A program made the position numbers and the translations under genes. A stretch of 64,000 nucleotides of DNA. Source: DASPWW01 sp963841715 (GTDB taxonomy: Bacteria > Actinomycetota > Thermoleophilia > Solirubrobacterales > 70-9). The DNA lies in the NCBI GenBank assembly GCA_963841715.1, contig CAWJDP010000003.1, forward strand, positions 434,001 through 498,000, read 5' to 3'. This document shows positions 25,592 through 34,626 of the stretch, piece after piece. The notes beneath the pieces are model-generated. The model was given only the letters and a program-made list of their open reading frames with translations, was not told the DNA's origin and ran no database searches. The first letter of the stretch is position 1. Each line of letters opens with the position of its first letter.

Positions 25592-26655
25592 CCGAGCCGT
25601 CGCTCGGCCTGATCGGCGCCCTCGGCGAGTCGCTCGACGATCTTCGCGAACTGCTGGAACCCCTCGTCGTCGTTCGACTTCCCGTACTGGCCGGCGGCGT
25701 AGCGCGCGTACACGCCCTCGAGGATGATCGCCAGCTTCCAGTTCGCGAGCGCGACGTAGAAGTCGATCTCGGAGAGGTCGCGGCCGGTGGCATCGGCGTA
25801 GCGGCGCTTGACCTCCTCGCGGCCGATGAACCCCGGGGCCACCGTCGCGGGGTCGAACAGCGGGATGAACTCGTCGTTCGGCTCCGACCAGTAGACGAGC
25901 AGCAGGCCGACGTCGGCGAGCGGGTCGCCGAGCGTGCACAGCTCCCAGTCGACGACCGCGGCGACCTCGCCGTCGGGCGCAAGGATCATGTTGTCGAGCC
26001 GGTAGTCGCCGTGGACGATCGTCGCCGGCCCCTGCTCGGGGATCCGCCGCTCGAGCCGGCGATGGACGTCGTCGATCAGGTCCAAATCTCGAGTCTTCGA
26101 CTTCTCCCACTGACCCTGCCAGCGGCGGAGCTGGCGGGCGACGTAGTCCTGCTTCTTGCCGAGCTCGCCGAGCCCGACCGCGTCAGGATCGACGGCGTGG
26201 ATCGCGACCAGCGTGTCGACGACGCGCTCGCCGATCGCCCGGCGCTCGTCCTCGCCGAAGCGCTCGGTCTCCCGACGCGAGCGCAGCACCGGCCCGTCGA
26301 CGAACCCCATGACGTAGAACGGCGCCCCGTTGACCGCGTCGTCCTCGCACAGCCCGATCGCCGGCGGAACCGGGACATCGGTGTCCTGAAGCGCCGCGAT
26401 GACCCTGTACTCGCGCCCCATGTCGTGGGCCGAGCCGAGCCGCTTGCCGAGCGGGGGGCGGCGGAGCGCCCATGAGCGCCCCTCGGCGTCGTGGACCCCG
26501 TAGGTGAGGTTCGACCTTCCCCCGGCGATGCGGTCGAAGGTGAGCGGCCGCGCGACGTCGGCGACGTTGGCCTCGAACCAGCCCTCGACGCCCGCGCGGT
26601 CGATCCCGTCGGGCGCGCCCGCCTGCGCCTGGCTAGCCTCTTCGTCCTCGCTCAT
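25588..26655 (-). CDS. APH-fold acyl-CoA kinase, ACAD10/11 type
   Basis: A 355-residue aminoglycoside-phosphotransferase-fold protein. It has FDRIAGGRSNLTYGV, ALRRPPLGKRLGSAHDMGRE and FYVMGFVDGPVL. The catalytic loop is IVHGDYRLDNMILAP (HxDxxxxN) and the metal Asp lies in VVDWELCTLGDPLADVG. These segments match the kinase module of ACAD10/ACAD11 and of bacterial LvaA rather than antibiotic kinases. LvaA phosphorylates the 4-hydroxyl of 4-hydroxyacyl-CoA. The ATG at 26655 has TATGCT nine nt upstream. Divergent from the HAD gene with a 14-bp gap. Confidence 0.85.
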   Translation of the reverse strand: MSEDEEASQAQAGAPDGIDRAGVEGWFEANVADVARPLTFDRIAGGRSNLTYGVHDAEGRSWALRRPPLGKRLGSAHDMGREYRVIAALQDTDVPVPPAIGLCEDDAVNGAPFYVMGFVDGPVLRSRRETERFGEDERRAIGERVVDTLVAIHAVDPDAVGLGELGKKQDYVARQLRRWQGQWEKSKTRDLDLIDDVHRRLERRIPEQGPATIVHGDYRLDNMILAPDGEVAAVVDWELCTLGDPLADVGLLLVYWSEPNDEFIPLFDPATVAPGFIGREEVKRRYADATGRDLSEIDFYVALANWKLAIILEGVYARYAAGQYGKSNDDEGFQQFAKIVERLAEGADQAERRLG

Positions 26656-26664
26656 CGAGCCGAG

Positions 26665-26670
26665 AGCATA
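26665..26670 (-). promoter_or_regulatory. -10 box of kinase gene, in the 14-bp divergent gap
   Basis: TATGCT on the minus strand, 9 nt from the ATG at 26655. It overlaps the first base of the divergent HAD start codon at 26670, so the two transcripts would interfere. Confidence 0.4.
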
Positions 26671-27290
26671 TGAATGACCGCCCATACAGCGCCCTGATCG
26701 TCGACTTCGGCGGCGTTCTGACGACGAGCATCTGGGACTCGTTCGACGCCTTCTGCCGCACCGAGGGACTCGAGGAGGGCGCCGTGCGGCGCCTGTTCCG
26801 CGACCACCCCGCCGCGCTCGCCGACCTGCGCGAGCTCGAGACGGGCGAGATCGACGAGCCCGACTTCGAACGCCGCTTCGCCGCCCACCTCGGGCTACCC
26901 CGCGGCGACGGGCTAATCGAGCGAATGTTCGCCGGCCTCGGCCCCGACGAGCGCATGCTCGCCGCGGTCCAGGCGGCGCGTGACGCGGGGCTTCGAACCG
27001 GGCTGCTGTCGAACTCGTGGGGTACCTCGATCTACGACTCACGCCAGCTCGCGCGCCTGTTCGACGCCGTCGTGATCTCGGGCGAGGTCGGCCTGCACAA
27101 GCCCCAGCCTGAGATCTTCCTGCTCGCCGCCGAGCGCGTCGGCAGCCCGCCCGACCGCTGCGTGTTCGTCGACGACCTGCGCGAGAACATCGCCGGCGCC
27201 GAGGGCGTCGGGATGACCGGGCTGCTGCACCGCGACTCGAGCGAGACCGTCGCGAAGCTAGCCGAGCTGCTCGGGATCGCCGTTGCCTGA
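26670..27290 (+). CDS. HAD family hydrolase, epoxide-hydrolase N-domain / ACAD10 type
   Basis: A 206-residue HAD protein. Motif I is ALIVDFGGVLTTS (DFGG rather than DxD), motif II LLSNSWGTS, and motif III/IV is GLHKPQPEIF with CVFVDDLRENIAGAE. The DFGGVLT form is that of the N-terminal domain of soluble epoxide hydrolase and of ACAD10. With the kinase and dehydrogenase next door it completes the three modules of animal ACAD10. Its substrate is unknown; a phosphatase acting on phospho-acyl intermediates or damaged products is possible. Confidence 0.85.
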   Translation: MNDRPYSALIVDFGGVLTTSIWDSFDAFCRTEGLEEGAVRRLFRDHPAALADLRELETGEIDEPDFERRFAAHLGLPRGDGLIERMFAGLGPDERMLAAVQAARDAGLRTGLLSNSWGTSIYDSRQLARLFDAVVISGEVGLHKPQPEIFLLAAERVGSPPDRCVFVDDLRENIAGAEGVGMTGLLHRDSSETVAKLAELLGIAVA

Positions 27291-27299
27291 CGGTCCGGG

Positions 27300-28142
27300 C
27301 TACGAGCCGGCGGCGATCATCCCGATGCCGATCAGGGCGATGACGACGCCTGCCTGCTGAGGTCGGGCGAGGCGCTCGCCGAGGACGAATCGGGCGAGCA
27401 GAATTGTCACGGCCGAGTACATCGACCCCGCGACCGCGACGAGCGGAAGCAGCCCGTAGTTGGCGGAGACCGCGTAGAGCGAGTTCGCCGTCACGTCGAA
27501 GACGCCCGCGGAGAGCAGCGCGACGCGGTCGCGGCCGCGCGGGTTCGCGAACCCCGGGCGCAACCATAGCCCGGCGATCACGAGCAGCCCCACCCCTCCG
27601 ACGCGGGCGGCGGCGATCGTCCACGCCGCATCGTGCTTGGAGACCGTCCCGACCAGGAACAGGAACACTCCGAAGCCGAGCGCGGCGAGCGCCGCGAGTC
27701 CGACGCTGCGGCGGTTGGCCGCCCGCCACTCCGGGTCGGGCTCGCGGGCGACGAGGAGCATGGCGACGATCGCAATTGCAGCGCCCGCGGTCTGCACCGG
27801 AGCCGGCACCTCCCCGAGCACGAACCCGCCGATCACCGGCACGAGAACCCCCAGCGCACCGATCGTCGCGACGATGCTGATCGAGCCAAGCGCCATCGCC
27901 TTGTAATAGGCGCCGAGCGCCGCGACAACGGTCGCACCGCCCAGCGCCGCGAGCGCGAACTGGCCCGCGGTGAGTCCCTCGGCTCCGAACACGAGCGCGA
28001 CGCCGATCGCGAGAGCAAGCCCGATCGGCTGGCTCACCAGCAGCACCGACAAAGCTGAGAATCGGCGCGTCAGCAGCCCTCCGATGAAGTCCGAGGTCCC
28101 CCACGAGACGCTTGCCGCGAGCGCCAGCGCGATGCCTAGCAA
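27300..28142 (-). CDS. EamA/DMT superfamily permease
   Basis: A 280-residue protein with ten hydrophobic helices in two EamA repeats. The first starts ASVSWGTSDFIGG and the second after the loop AREPDPEWRAANRR. LGEVPAPVQTAGAAIAI and LGERLARPQQAGVVIALIG end the two halves, a hallmark of drug/metabolite exporters. The start is a TTG at 28142 with GGGG before it. Transport substrate unknown. It converges on the HAD gene (9-bp gap) and diverges from the flippase-like gene. Confidence 0.8.
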   Translation of the reverse strand: MLGIALALAASVSWGTSDFIGGLLTRRFSALSVLLVSQPIGLALAIGVALVFGAEGLTAGQFALAALGGATVVAALGAYYKAMALGSISIVATIGALGVLVPVIGGFVLGEVPAPVQTAGAAIAIVAMLLVAREPDPEWRAANRRSVGLAALAALGFGVFLFLVGTVSKHDAAWTIAAARVGGVGLLVIAGLWLRPGFANPRGRDRVALLSAGVFDVTANSLYAVSANYGLLPLVAVAGSMYSAVTILLARFVLGERLARPQQAGVVIALIGIGMIAAGS

Positions 28143-28161
28143 CGGTGACCCCGCACCCGAT

Positions 28162-28167
28162 TAGCTT
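28162..28167 (+). promoter_or_regulatory. -10 box, leaderless start
   Basis: TAGCTT, 8 nt before the ATG at 28176; no Shine-Dalgarno sequence. Confidence 0.45.
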
Positions 28168-28175
28168 ATGTACGC

Positions 28176-29189
28176 ATGACGGGACTCGCCGCCCAGCACT
28201 TCCTTCCTGCTGACGTCGACCTCGCGTCGAGCATCGACCGCTTCGAGCACGCCGCCCAGGCGTTCTTCAACAACCTCGCCGACATCGGCTGGCTTGCGAT
28301 CTCGCTCGCGCTCGTGCTCTGGGTCGCACAGCTCGTCGCCCGCTCGCACGGCTGGGCGAACGCGCTCCGCGCCTCCTACCCCGACACCAAGGTCGACGAG
28401 CGATTCATCACCGCGTCGTTTCTCGCCGGCGCGGGGATCAACGGGATCATGCCCGCACACATCGGCGACGCGGTCAAGATCGTGCTCGCGAAGCGCAGCA
28501 TCCGCGGCTCCTCGTACCCGGCGATCGCGTCGTCGTTTGCCGTCCTGACCCCGTTCGACGTCGTCTTCGGCATCTGCGTGCTCGGGTACGCGTTCACGCA
28601 GGGGCTGCTGCCACGGCCGCCCGAGCTCCCGCAAATCCCCGCGTTCGAGATCTCGTTCTGGGCGCGGAACCCGGAGGTGCTGCTGTTCACGATCACTGTG
28701 ATCGGGATCGGCGCCGTGATCGCGGTGGCGACCCTCGCCGACAACGTCGAGGCGTTCTGGAAGCGGATCAAACAGGGGGTGACGATCCTCACCGACCCCC
28801 CGCGCTATCTGCGCGAGGTCGCCGCGTGGCAGCTCGTCGGCTGGCTGTGCCGGTTCACCTCGTTCTGGCTCTTTCTCGACGCCTTCCACATCGGCGGCTC
28901 GGTTGGGAACGTGCTGCTGGTGATGAGCGTGCAGGCGATCTCGACCACGCTTCCGTTCACGCCCGGCGGCGCGGGCGCCCAGCAGGCGCTGCTCGTCGCG
29001 ACCCTGAGCGGGTCGGCGGCCGCGGTGCTCTCGTTCTCGGTCGGCCAGCAGGTCGCGGTCGTCGCGTTCGTCGCCCTCGTCGGCTTCGCCGCGCTCGCGA
29101 TCGTCTTCCGGATCACAGACTGGCGCAAGCTGCTGCGCGAGAGCCGGCTCGCCCAGGAGACCGAGCGAACGCGGGCCTCGGAGTCCTAG
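28176..29189 (+). CDS. lysylphosphatidylglycerol synthase TM region / UPF0104-type membrane protein
   Basis: A 337-residue protein with about eight helices. ASFLAGAGINGIMPAHIGDAVKI near residue 90 and TLPFTPGGAGAQQALL near 265 are the two conserved elements of the flippase-like UPF0104 family (MprF N-domain relatives). These proteins move or expose lipids or glycolipids across the membrane. No synthase domain is attached, so a flippase-type role is inferred. Leaderless-type start. It converges on the helicase gene. Confidence 0.8.
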   Translation: MTGLAAQHFLPADVDLASSIDRFEHAAQAFFNNLADIGWLAISLALVLWVAQLVARSHGWANALRASYPDTKVDERFITASFLAGAGINGIMPAHIGDAVKIVLAKRSIRGSSYPAIASSFAVLTPFDVVFGICVLGYAFTQGLLPRPPELPQIPAFEISFWARNPEVLLFTITVIGIGAVIAVATLADNVEAFWKRIKQGVTILTDPPRYLREVAAWQLVGWLCRFTSFWLFLDAFHIGGSVGNVLLVMSVQAISTTLPFTPGGAGAQQALLVATLSGSAAAVLSFSVGQQVAVVAFVALVGFAALAIVFRITDWRKLLRESRLAQETERTRASES

Positions 29190-29202
29190 CCCGTCGGTCG
29201 AC

Positions 29203-30651
29203 TCAGGTCCGCGCGAGCTCGAGGCGGATCTGCCGCCCCTTGAGCTTCGTCCCGTCGAGGTACTCGACGGCGCGGTCGGCGTGCTCGCCGTTCTCCAGCT
29301 CGACGAAGGAGAACCGCTCGAGGACGCGGATGTCGGAGATCGCATCCTCGGGGACGACAGCCCCCTCGGTCAGCGCCCAGCGCAGGTCCTCGTCGGTGAT
29401 CCCGCCACGCCGGCCGCGGTTCACGAACAGCTTCACGCTTCCGTTTGCCTCGTCGGCCTGGCCGGCCTTGTCCGCCTTATCCGCCGCCGTATCCGCCTCG
29501 TGCGGCTTGCGCCGCGGGCGCGGTGCGTGCTCGATCCGCTCCTCGGGGGGCTCCCAGCCGCCGATCGCCACCTTCGCCTCGCGCTCGATGCGGCCGATCT
29601 CGCTGCGCTGCTTCGGGGTCACGAAGGTGATCGCGCGGCCCGTTCGTCCGACCCGGCCCGTGCGCCCGATCCGGTGCACGTAGCCGTCGGTGGTGTCGGG
29701 GACGTCGTAGTTGATGACGTGGGTCACGTGCTCGATATCGAGGCCGCGGGAGGCGACGTCGGTGGCGACCAGCAGCGGCAGCTTGTGGTCCTTGAACGCG
29801 ATCATCACGCCGTCGCGCTGGCCCTGGCTCATGTCGCCGTGCAGCGCCTTCACGTTCAGCCCCTTGTCGCGCAGCGCCTTGTCGAGCCGCGCGGCGCCGA
29901 TCTTCGTGCGGCAGAAAACGATCGCCTGCTCGGGCTCCTCGGCCCTCAGGATCTCGATCAGCCGCGCGGTCTTCTCGCGCGGCGCGACCTCGACGAATGC
30001 CTGCTCGATCGCGTCGACTGTGAGCTGCTTCGGGGTGACGCGAATCGTGATCGGGTCGTACATGTACCGCTCGGCGAGCCGCTCGACCGGGGGCGGCATC
30101 GTCGCCGAGAACAGGCCCGTCTGGCGCCCATTGGGGCACATCCGCAGGATTCGCTCGACGTCCTCAATGAACCCGAGGTCGAGCATCTCGTCGGCCTCGT
30201 CGAGGACGACGTAGCGAGCCGAGGTCAGCACCAGTGACTGGCGGGACATCAGGTCCTTCATCCGACCGACGGTGGCGACGACGACATGCGCGCCCGCGCG
30301 CAGCTGGGCCTTCTGAGACGCGATCGGCGCGCCCCCGAACACGGCCACGACATCGACCGACAGGTGCTCGGCGTAGGCGCGGAGTGCCTGAGTCACCTGG
30401 ATGCAGAGCTCGCGGGTCGGGGTGAGGACGATCGCCTGAACGTCGTCGCTGTCGGGGTCGAGGTACTGGAGCAGCGGGAGCCCGAACGCCGCCGTCTTGC
30501 CGGTTCCCGTCTGGGCCTGGCCGATGACGTCACTTCCGCCGAGCAGCTCGGGGATCGCCTGCTCCTGGATCGCGGTCGGCTCCTCGTAGCCGAGCTCGTC
30601 GAGCGCCTGCTGGATCTCGGGGGAGAGACCGAGATCGCGAAAGCTCGTCAC
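29203..30651 (-). CDS. DEAD-box ATP-dependent RNA helicase (CsdA/DeaD-DbpA type)
   Basis: A 482-residue helicase with all core motifs: Q motif EEPTAIQEQAIP, Walker A AQTGTGKT, PTREL, DEAD in VVLDEADEML, SAT in LFSATMPPP, and motif VI HRIGRTGRVGRTG. After a charged linker (about 370-410) a C-terminal RNA-binding domain of the DbpA type follows (LFVNRGRRGGITDEDLRWAL to LKGRQIRLEL). It unwinds structured RNA or assists ribosome assembly. The GTG start overlaps the TGA stop of the upstream oxidoreductase gene (GTGA). Confidence 0.93.
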   Translation of the reverse strand: MTSFRDLGLSPEIQQALDELGYEEPTAIQEQAIPELLGGSDVIGQAQTGTGKTAAFGLPLLQYLDPDSDDVQAIVLTPTRELCIQVTQALRAYAEHLSVDVVAVFGGAPIASQKAQLRAGAHVVVATVGRMKDLMSRQSLVLTSARYVVLDEADEMLDLGFIEDVERILRMCPNGRQTGLFSATMPPPVERLAERYMYDPITIRVTPKQLTVDAIEQAFVEVAPREKTARLIEILRAEEPEQAIVFCRTKIGAARLDKALRDKGLNVKALHGDMSQGQRDGVMIAFKDHKLPLLVATDVASRGLDIEHVTHVINYDVPDTTDGYVHRIGRTGRVGRTGRAITFVTPKQRSEIGRIEREAKVAIGGWEPPEERIEHAPRPRRKPHEADTAADKADKAGQADEANGSVKLFVNRGRRGGITDEDLRWALTEGAVVPEDAISDIRVLERFSFVELENGEHADRAVEYLDGTKLKGRQIRLELART

Positions 30652-31595
30652 CGCGCGGGGTCCAGGAAGAGCTTGCCCTGTGTCTTCCGGCCCTGGAGTT
30701 CCTCGTGCGCGCGCGCCGCCTCTGACAGCGGATAGACGCCGCCGACGACGACCTCGAGCTCGCCGGAGGCGAGCGCGCCGAACAGGTCGGTGATCCCCTC
30801 GCGGAGCAGGTCCGGCCGCGTGAACAGGTGCACGAGCCAGAAACCGATCACGGCGCGGCTCGTCCGCATCAGGTCGGCGTTTCGGACCTCGTTCGGCTCG
30901 CGTGAGGCAAGCCCGAACGTGACCAGGCGCCCGAACGGCGCCAGCGCGGCGAACGTCTCATCGAAAGCTCTGCCGCCGGTCATCTCGAGCACGACGTCGA
31001 CCGGCTTGCCGCCGTTCGCCTCGAGGATCGCCGCACCGAGCTCGTCCGCGCGCGAGTCGACCGTGGCGTCGGCGCCGAGACGCTCGGCGAGCTCGCGCTT
31101 CTCGGCGGTCGAGGCGAGCGCGATCACGCGCCCCGCCCCCCTCCGCTTTGCGAGCTGGACGGCGAGCGTACCCGTGCCGCCGCCCGCGGCCTCGATCACG
31201 ACCGTGTCGCCGTCGCCGACGTGGGCGAGCCTGAGGTTGGTCCACGCGGTCAGGCCCTGGAGCAGAATCCCCGCCGCCGACTCGTCGTCGACGCCGTCGG
31301 GAATTGGGACTAGGCTCGCCTCGGGGACCGCGACCCGCTCGGCGTAGCCGCCGTTCATCAGCAGCGCGGCGACGCGCTTCCCGTCGGACGTGGTGCCCGC
31401 GATCTCGCCGCCGGGGATCAACGGCAGCTCGGCCTTCGCGAGGTAGTCGTCTTGGCGCTGGTGGGTGTCCGCGAAGTTGACGCCCGAGCGTGTGACGTCG
31501 ACGACGACCTCGCCGTCGCCGGCGTCCGGATCGGGCACGTCGACGTGCTGAAGCACCTCGGGCCCGCCGAACTCGGTTATCTGGATCGCTTTCAG
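30648..31595 (-). CDS. zinc-free quinone oxidoreductase (MDR family) with CTG start
   Basis: A 315-residue medium-chain dehydrogenase/reductase of the quinone reductase type. It has KAIQITEFGGPEVLQ, PLIPGGEIAGTTSDG, VVIEAAGGGTGTLAVQLAKR (NADPH site) and VVLEMTGGRAFDETF. The zinc ligands of alcohol dehydrogenases are absent. The natural first residue before KAIQI is encoded by CTG at 31595, which overlaps the stop codon of the small gene upstream (CTGA). The alternative is a GTG at 31652 that would add 19 unrelated residues encoded inside that gene. Upstream gene of the helicase operon. Confidence 0.85.
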   Translation of the reverse strand: MKAIQITEFGGPEVLQHVDVPDPDAGDGEVVVDVTRSGVNFADTHQRQDDYLAKAELPLIPGGEIAGTTSDGKRVAALLMNGGYAERVAVPEASLVPIPDGVDDESAAGILLQGLTAWTNLRLAHVGDGDTVVIEAAGGGTGTLAVQLAKRRGAGRVIALASTAEKRELAERLGADATVDSRADELGAAILEANGGKPVDVVLEMTGGRAFDETFAALAPFGRLVTFGLASREPNEVRNADLMRTSRAVIGFWLVHLFTRPDLLREGITDLFGALASGELEVVVGGVYPLSEAARAHEELQGRKTQGKLFLDPAR

Positions 31596-31732
31596 AGCTG
31601 TGGGCCTATACGGAGAACCCGGTTCGAGAACTGCGAGCTGCCGCACGGGCACGGATTCGCGTATCGGAGCTCGAAGGTGTGCTCACCGGGTGAGGTCTTG
31701 AGCAGGATCACGTACCGGCGGCGCACGGCCAC
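31592..31732 (-). CDS. 46-residue CPCGSS zinc-knuckle-like protein
   Basis: A short gene starting GTG at 31732. The protein has a basic N-terminus (AVRRRYVILLKT), a PGEHTFELRYANP strand and a CPCGSSQF motif, like the SEC-C or minimal zinc-knuckle type. Its stop TGA overlaps the CTG start of the quinone oxidoreductase. TATACA lies just upstream as a possible -10 box in the short gap to the divergent PfkB gene. No relative is recognised; existence is supported by the coupling and the Cys motif. Confidence 0.5.
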   Translation of the reverse strand: MAVRRRYVILLKTSPGEHTFELRYANPCPCGSSQFSNRVLRIGPQL

Positions 31733-31800
31733 GATGCTAGCGATCCCTGTATAAAGGCCGCTTCGCTCGCCCGGCCCCCGACCCCGTCGCTCGGAGATCC

Positions 31801-32733
<933 letters not shown>

Positions 32734-32753
32734 CGGCGCGGCGCTCGCGGCGT

Positions 32754-34478
32754 TCAGGCGTTGCAGGGCGTCTGCGCGTCCGTCTGCGCCTGCGCGAGGC
32801 CCGCGTCGGCCGCCTTCGCCGCCTTCTTCGCCTTCTTCGCCTTCTTCTTCGCCTTTCTCAGCTTCTTCTTCGCGAGGCCCGGGTTGAGATCGTGGTTGTG
32901 GTGGGCCTGGCTCAGCTTGCGCTTCGCCTTGCGCAGCTTGCGCTTCGCCTTCTTGAGCTTCCTGCGGGCCTTGTCATCGGCCGCCTTGGCGAGCCCGACC
33001 GCGAAGTTCGCCGCCTTGCACGCCCGCGTCTGGTCGGGCGGCAGGGTCGCATCATCCGCGTCGAGAAGGCCGTAGCCGAATGTGTCGTCCTTGCCTGGCG
33101 CACCGAGGTCCTTCGCCCCGTGCTCTAGCCTGTAGCGGATGTGCGCCGCGTCGCGTCCGCTCGCCGCGATCAGGCTCGCGACTCCACTGACGTAGGGGGC
33201 CGAGAAGCTGGTGCCGTTGGTGAACGTGTAGCCGTTCGGGTTGAGCTGGAACGGCACCGTGGAGAAGATGTCGTCGAAGCCGAGGCTCCCGTCGCCGCCC
33301 GGGGCGACGATGTCCACCCAGGACCCGAAGTTCGAGAAGTCGGACTTCGCGTCGGCGATCGACGTGGCGCCCACGGCGATCGCCTCCGGAAACGCCGCCG
33401 GGTAGGACGGATCGTCGGTGTTCTCGTTCCCGGCCGAGGCGACGACAACGATCCCCTTCCCGACCGCGAGGTTGATAGCGTCATGCTGCGCCTGCGGCGG
33501 AGTCCCGTGCCCGCCGAGCGACATGTTGACGACATCCGGAATCGGAATCCCGCTTGGCGGGTTGGCCAACGCGTCGAGGGCGGCGATCTGGGCGGAGACG
33601 GGACAGCCGATGCCAGCCGTCTCGCACACCTTGAGGATCTCGAGCAGCCCTTGCGGCGAGGTCCCGCTTATGCCGACGCCGTTGCCCGTCACCGCGGCCT
33701 CGACCCCGGCGGTCTCGGTCCCGTGGCCCACGTTGTCCTCGGGACAGACGTCGTTGTTCACGAAGTCGCCCTGGGCGATCACCCCGCCGATGTCCTCGTG
33801 GCCGGCATTGAGGTTGCAGCTCGCGAGGTTGTCGGGGGGAAGGCCGGTGTCGAGATCGGCAATCACGGTGTTGCGCCCTAGCGTTCGATCCCACGCCTGA
33901 GGGGCGCCGATCCGTGGCAGCGCCCACTGCAGCGGGTAGTACTGGTCGTTGAACGTCGCCTCGGTGCGATCGATGTAATCGGGGCTAGCGGACTCGACCC
34001 ACGGTTCGGCCTCGATCCCCCGCAGCGTCCGCCTCAGTGCGCGGGGGCCAGCGTCCTTGATCGCCGGCACCTTGAGGAGCTGCGCGTCTATCCCCCCGAA
34101 GCGGTCCGCGAAGCGGGCATCAGCGTCGTTCGCCACCTCGCCCTTCTGGGCCTTGGTTGCGCGAGCCGTGTAGGAAACGAGCACGTGCCCGGCGACGTAG
34201 GGACGCCCCGCCGAGTCTCGGTCGATGTCGAAGCTGCCCGGTTTGGTTGCGTCCTTGGGCACGGGGCCACGGAGCGCGGCGGAGGCGACCAGGGGGCCGC
34301 CACCGGTGTCCGCGGCCGAGGCGCCGCCTGTCACTTGGGCGGTCGGCTTGCCGAGCCCGTCGCCACTCGCCCAGGCATTCGCCCCGGCGACAAGCGTCAC
34401 CGCCGCGAGAAGCACGGAGATCGTGACGGCCCCGAGCGCGAGCCGCCGTGACGAGAACCAACGTGGGGCTGACTGCAT
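32754..34478 (-). CDS. secreted S8 subtilase with Lys-rich C-terminal tail
   Basis: A 574-residue protein. A signal peptide (LALGAVTISVLLAAVTLVAG) is followed by a pro-region containing YVAGHVLVSYTARATKAQKG (peptidase inhibitor I9-like). The catalytic domain has Asp in IADLDTGLPP (about 208), His in VGHGTETAGVEAA (about 252) and Ser in TNGTSFSAPYVSG (about 424). The last ~75 residues are very basic repeats of the type KKAKRKLRKAKRKL and KKLRKAKKKAKK, probably for binding the cell wall or anionic polymer. GGGAGG lies upstream of the ATG. Confidence 0.9.
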   Translation of the reverse strand: MQSAPRWFSSRRLALGAVTISVLLAAVTLVAGANAWASGDGLGKPTAQVTGGASAADTGGGPLVASAALRGPVPKDATKPGSFDIDRDSAGRPYVAGHVLVSYTARATKAQKGEVANDADARFADRFGGIDAQLLKVPAIKDAGPRALRRTLRGIEAEPWVESASPDYIDRTEATFNDQYYPLQWALPRIGAPQAWDRTLGRNTVIADLDTGLPPDNLASCNLNAGHEDIGGVIAQGDFVNNDVCPEDNVGHGTETAGVEAAVTGNGVGISGTSPQGLLEILKVCETAGIGCPVSAQIAALDALANPPSGIPIPDVVNMSLGGHGTPPQAQHDAINLAVGKGIVVVASAGNENTDDPSYPAAFPEAIAVGATSIADAKSDFSNFGSWVDIVAPGGDGSLGFDDIFSTVPFQLNPNGYTFTNGTSFSAPYVSGVASLIAASGRDAAHIRYRLEHGAKDLGAPGKDDTFGYGLLDADDATLPPDQTRACKAANFAVGLAKAADDKARRKLKKAKRKLRKAKRKLSQAHHNHDLNPGLAKKKLRKAKKKAKKAKKAAKAADAGLAQAQTDAQTPCNA

Positions 34479-34626
34479 TCCCTCACCTCCCTAGCCGGAA
34501 CGACCCCATACCCCGTCGCACAGACTAGCGCCCCTCCAGGAGCGTCGCAGCGCCGAGACCAAGCGTGCCGAGATGGGATACTTGAGGGCAGGCCTGAGGT
34601 CTCGTTCCACCACGAGGAGGTGCGCC

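Noticed and set aside
25588..26655. Aminoglycoside resistance kinase
   Set aside because: The APH fold is present, but the HGDYRLDN and LGDPLADVG motifs and the dehydrogenase/HAD neighbours match ACAD10/11-type acyl kinases instead.
26656..28104. N-terminal extension of the kinase frame over the HAD and EamA genes
   Set aside because: Arg/Ala-rich shadow sequence; the kinase domain starts right after the ATG at 26655.
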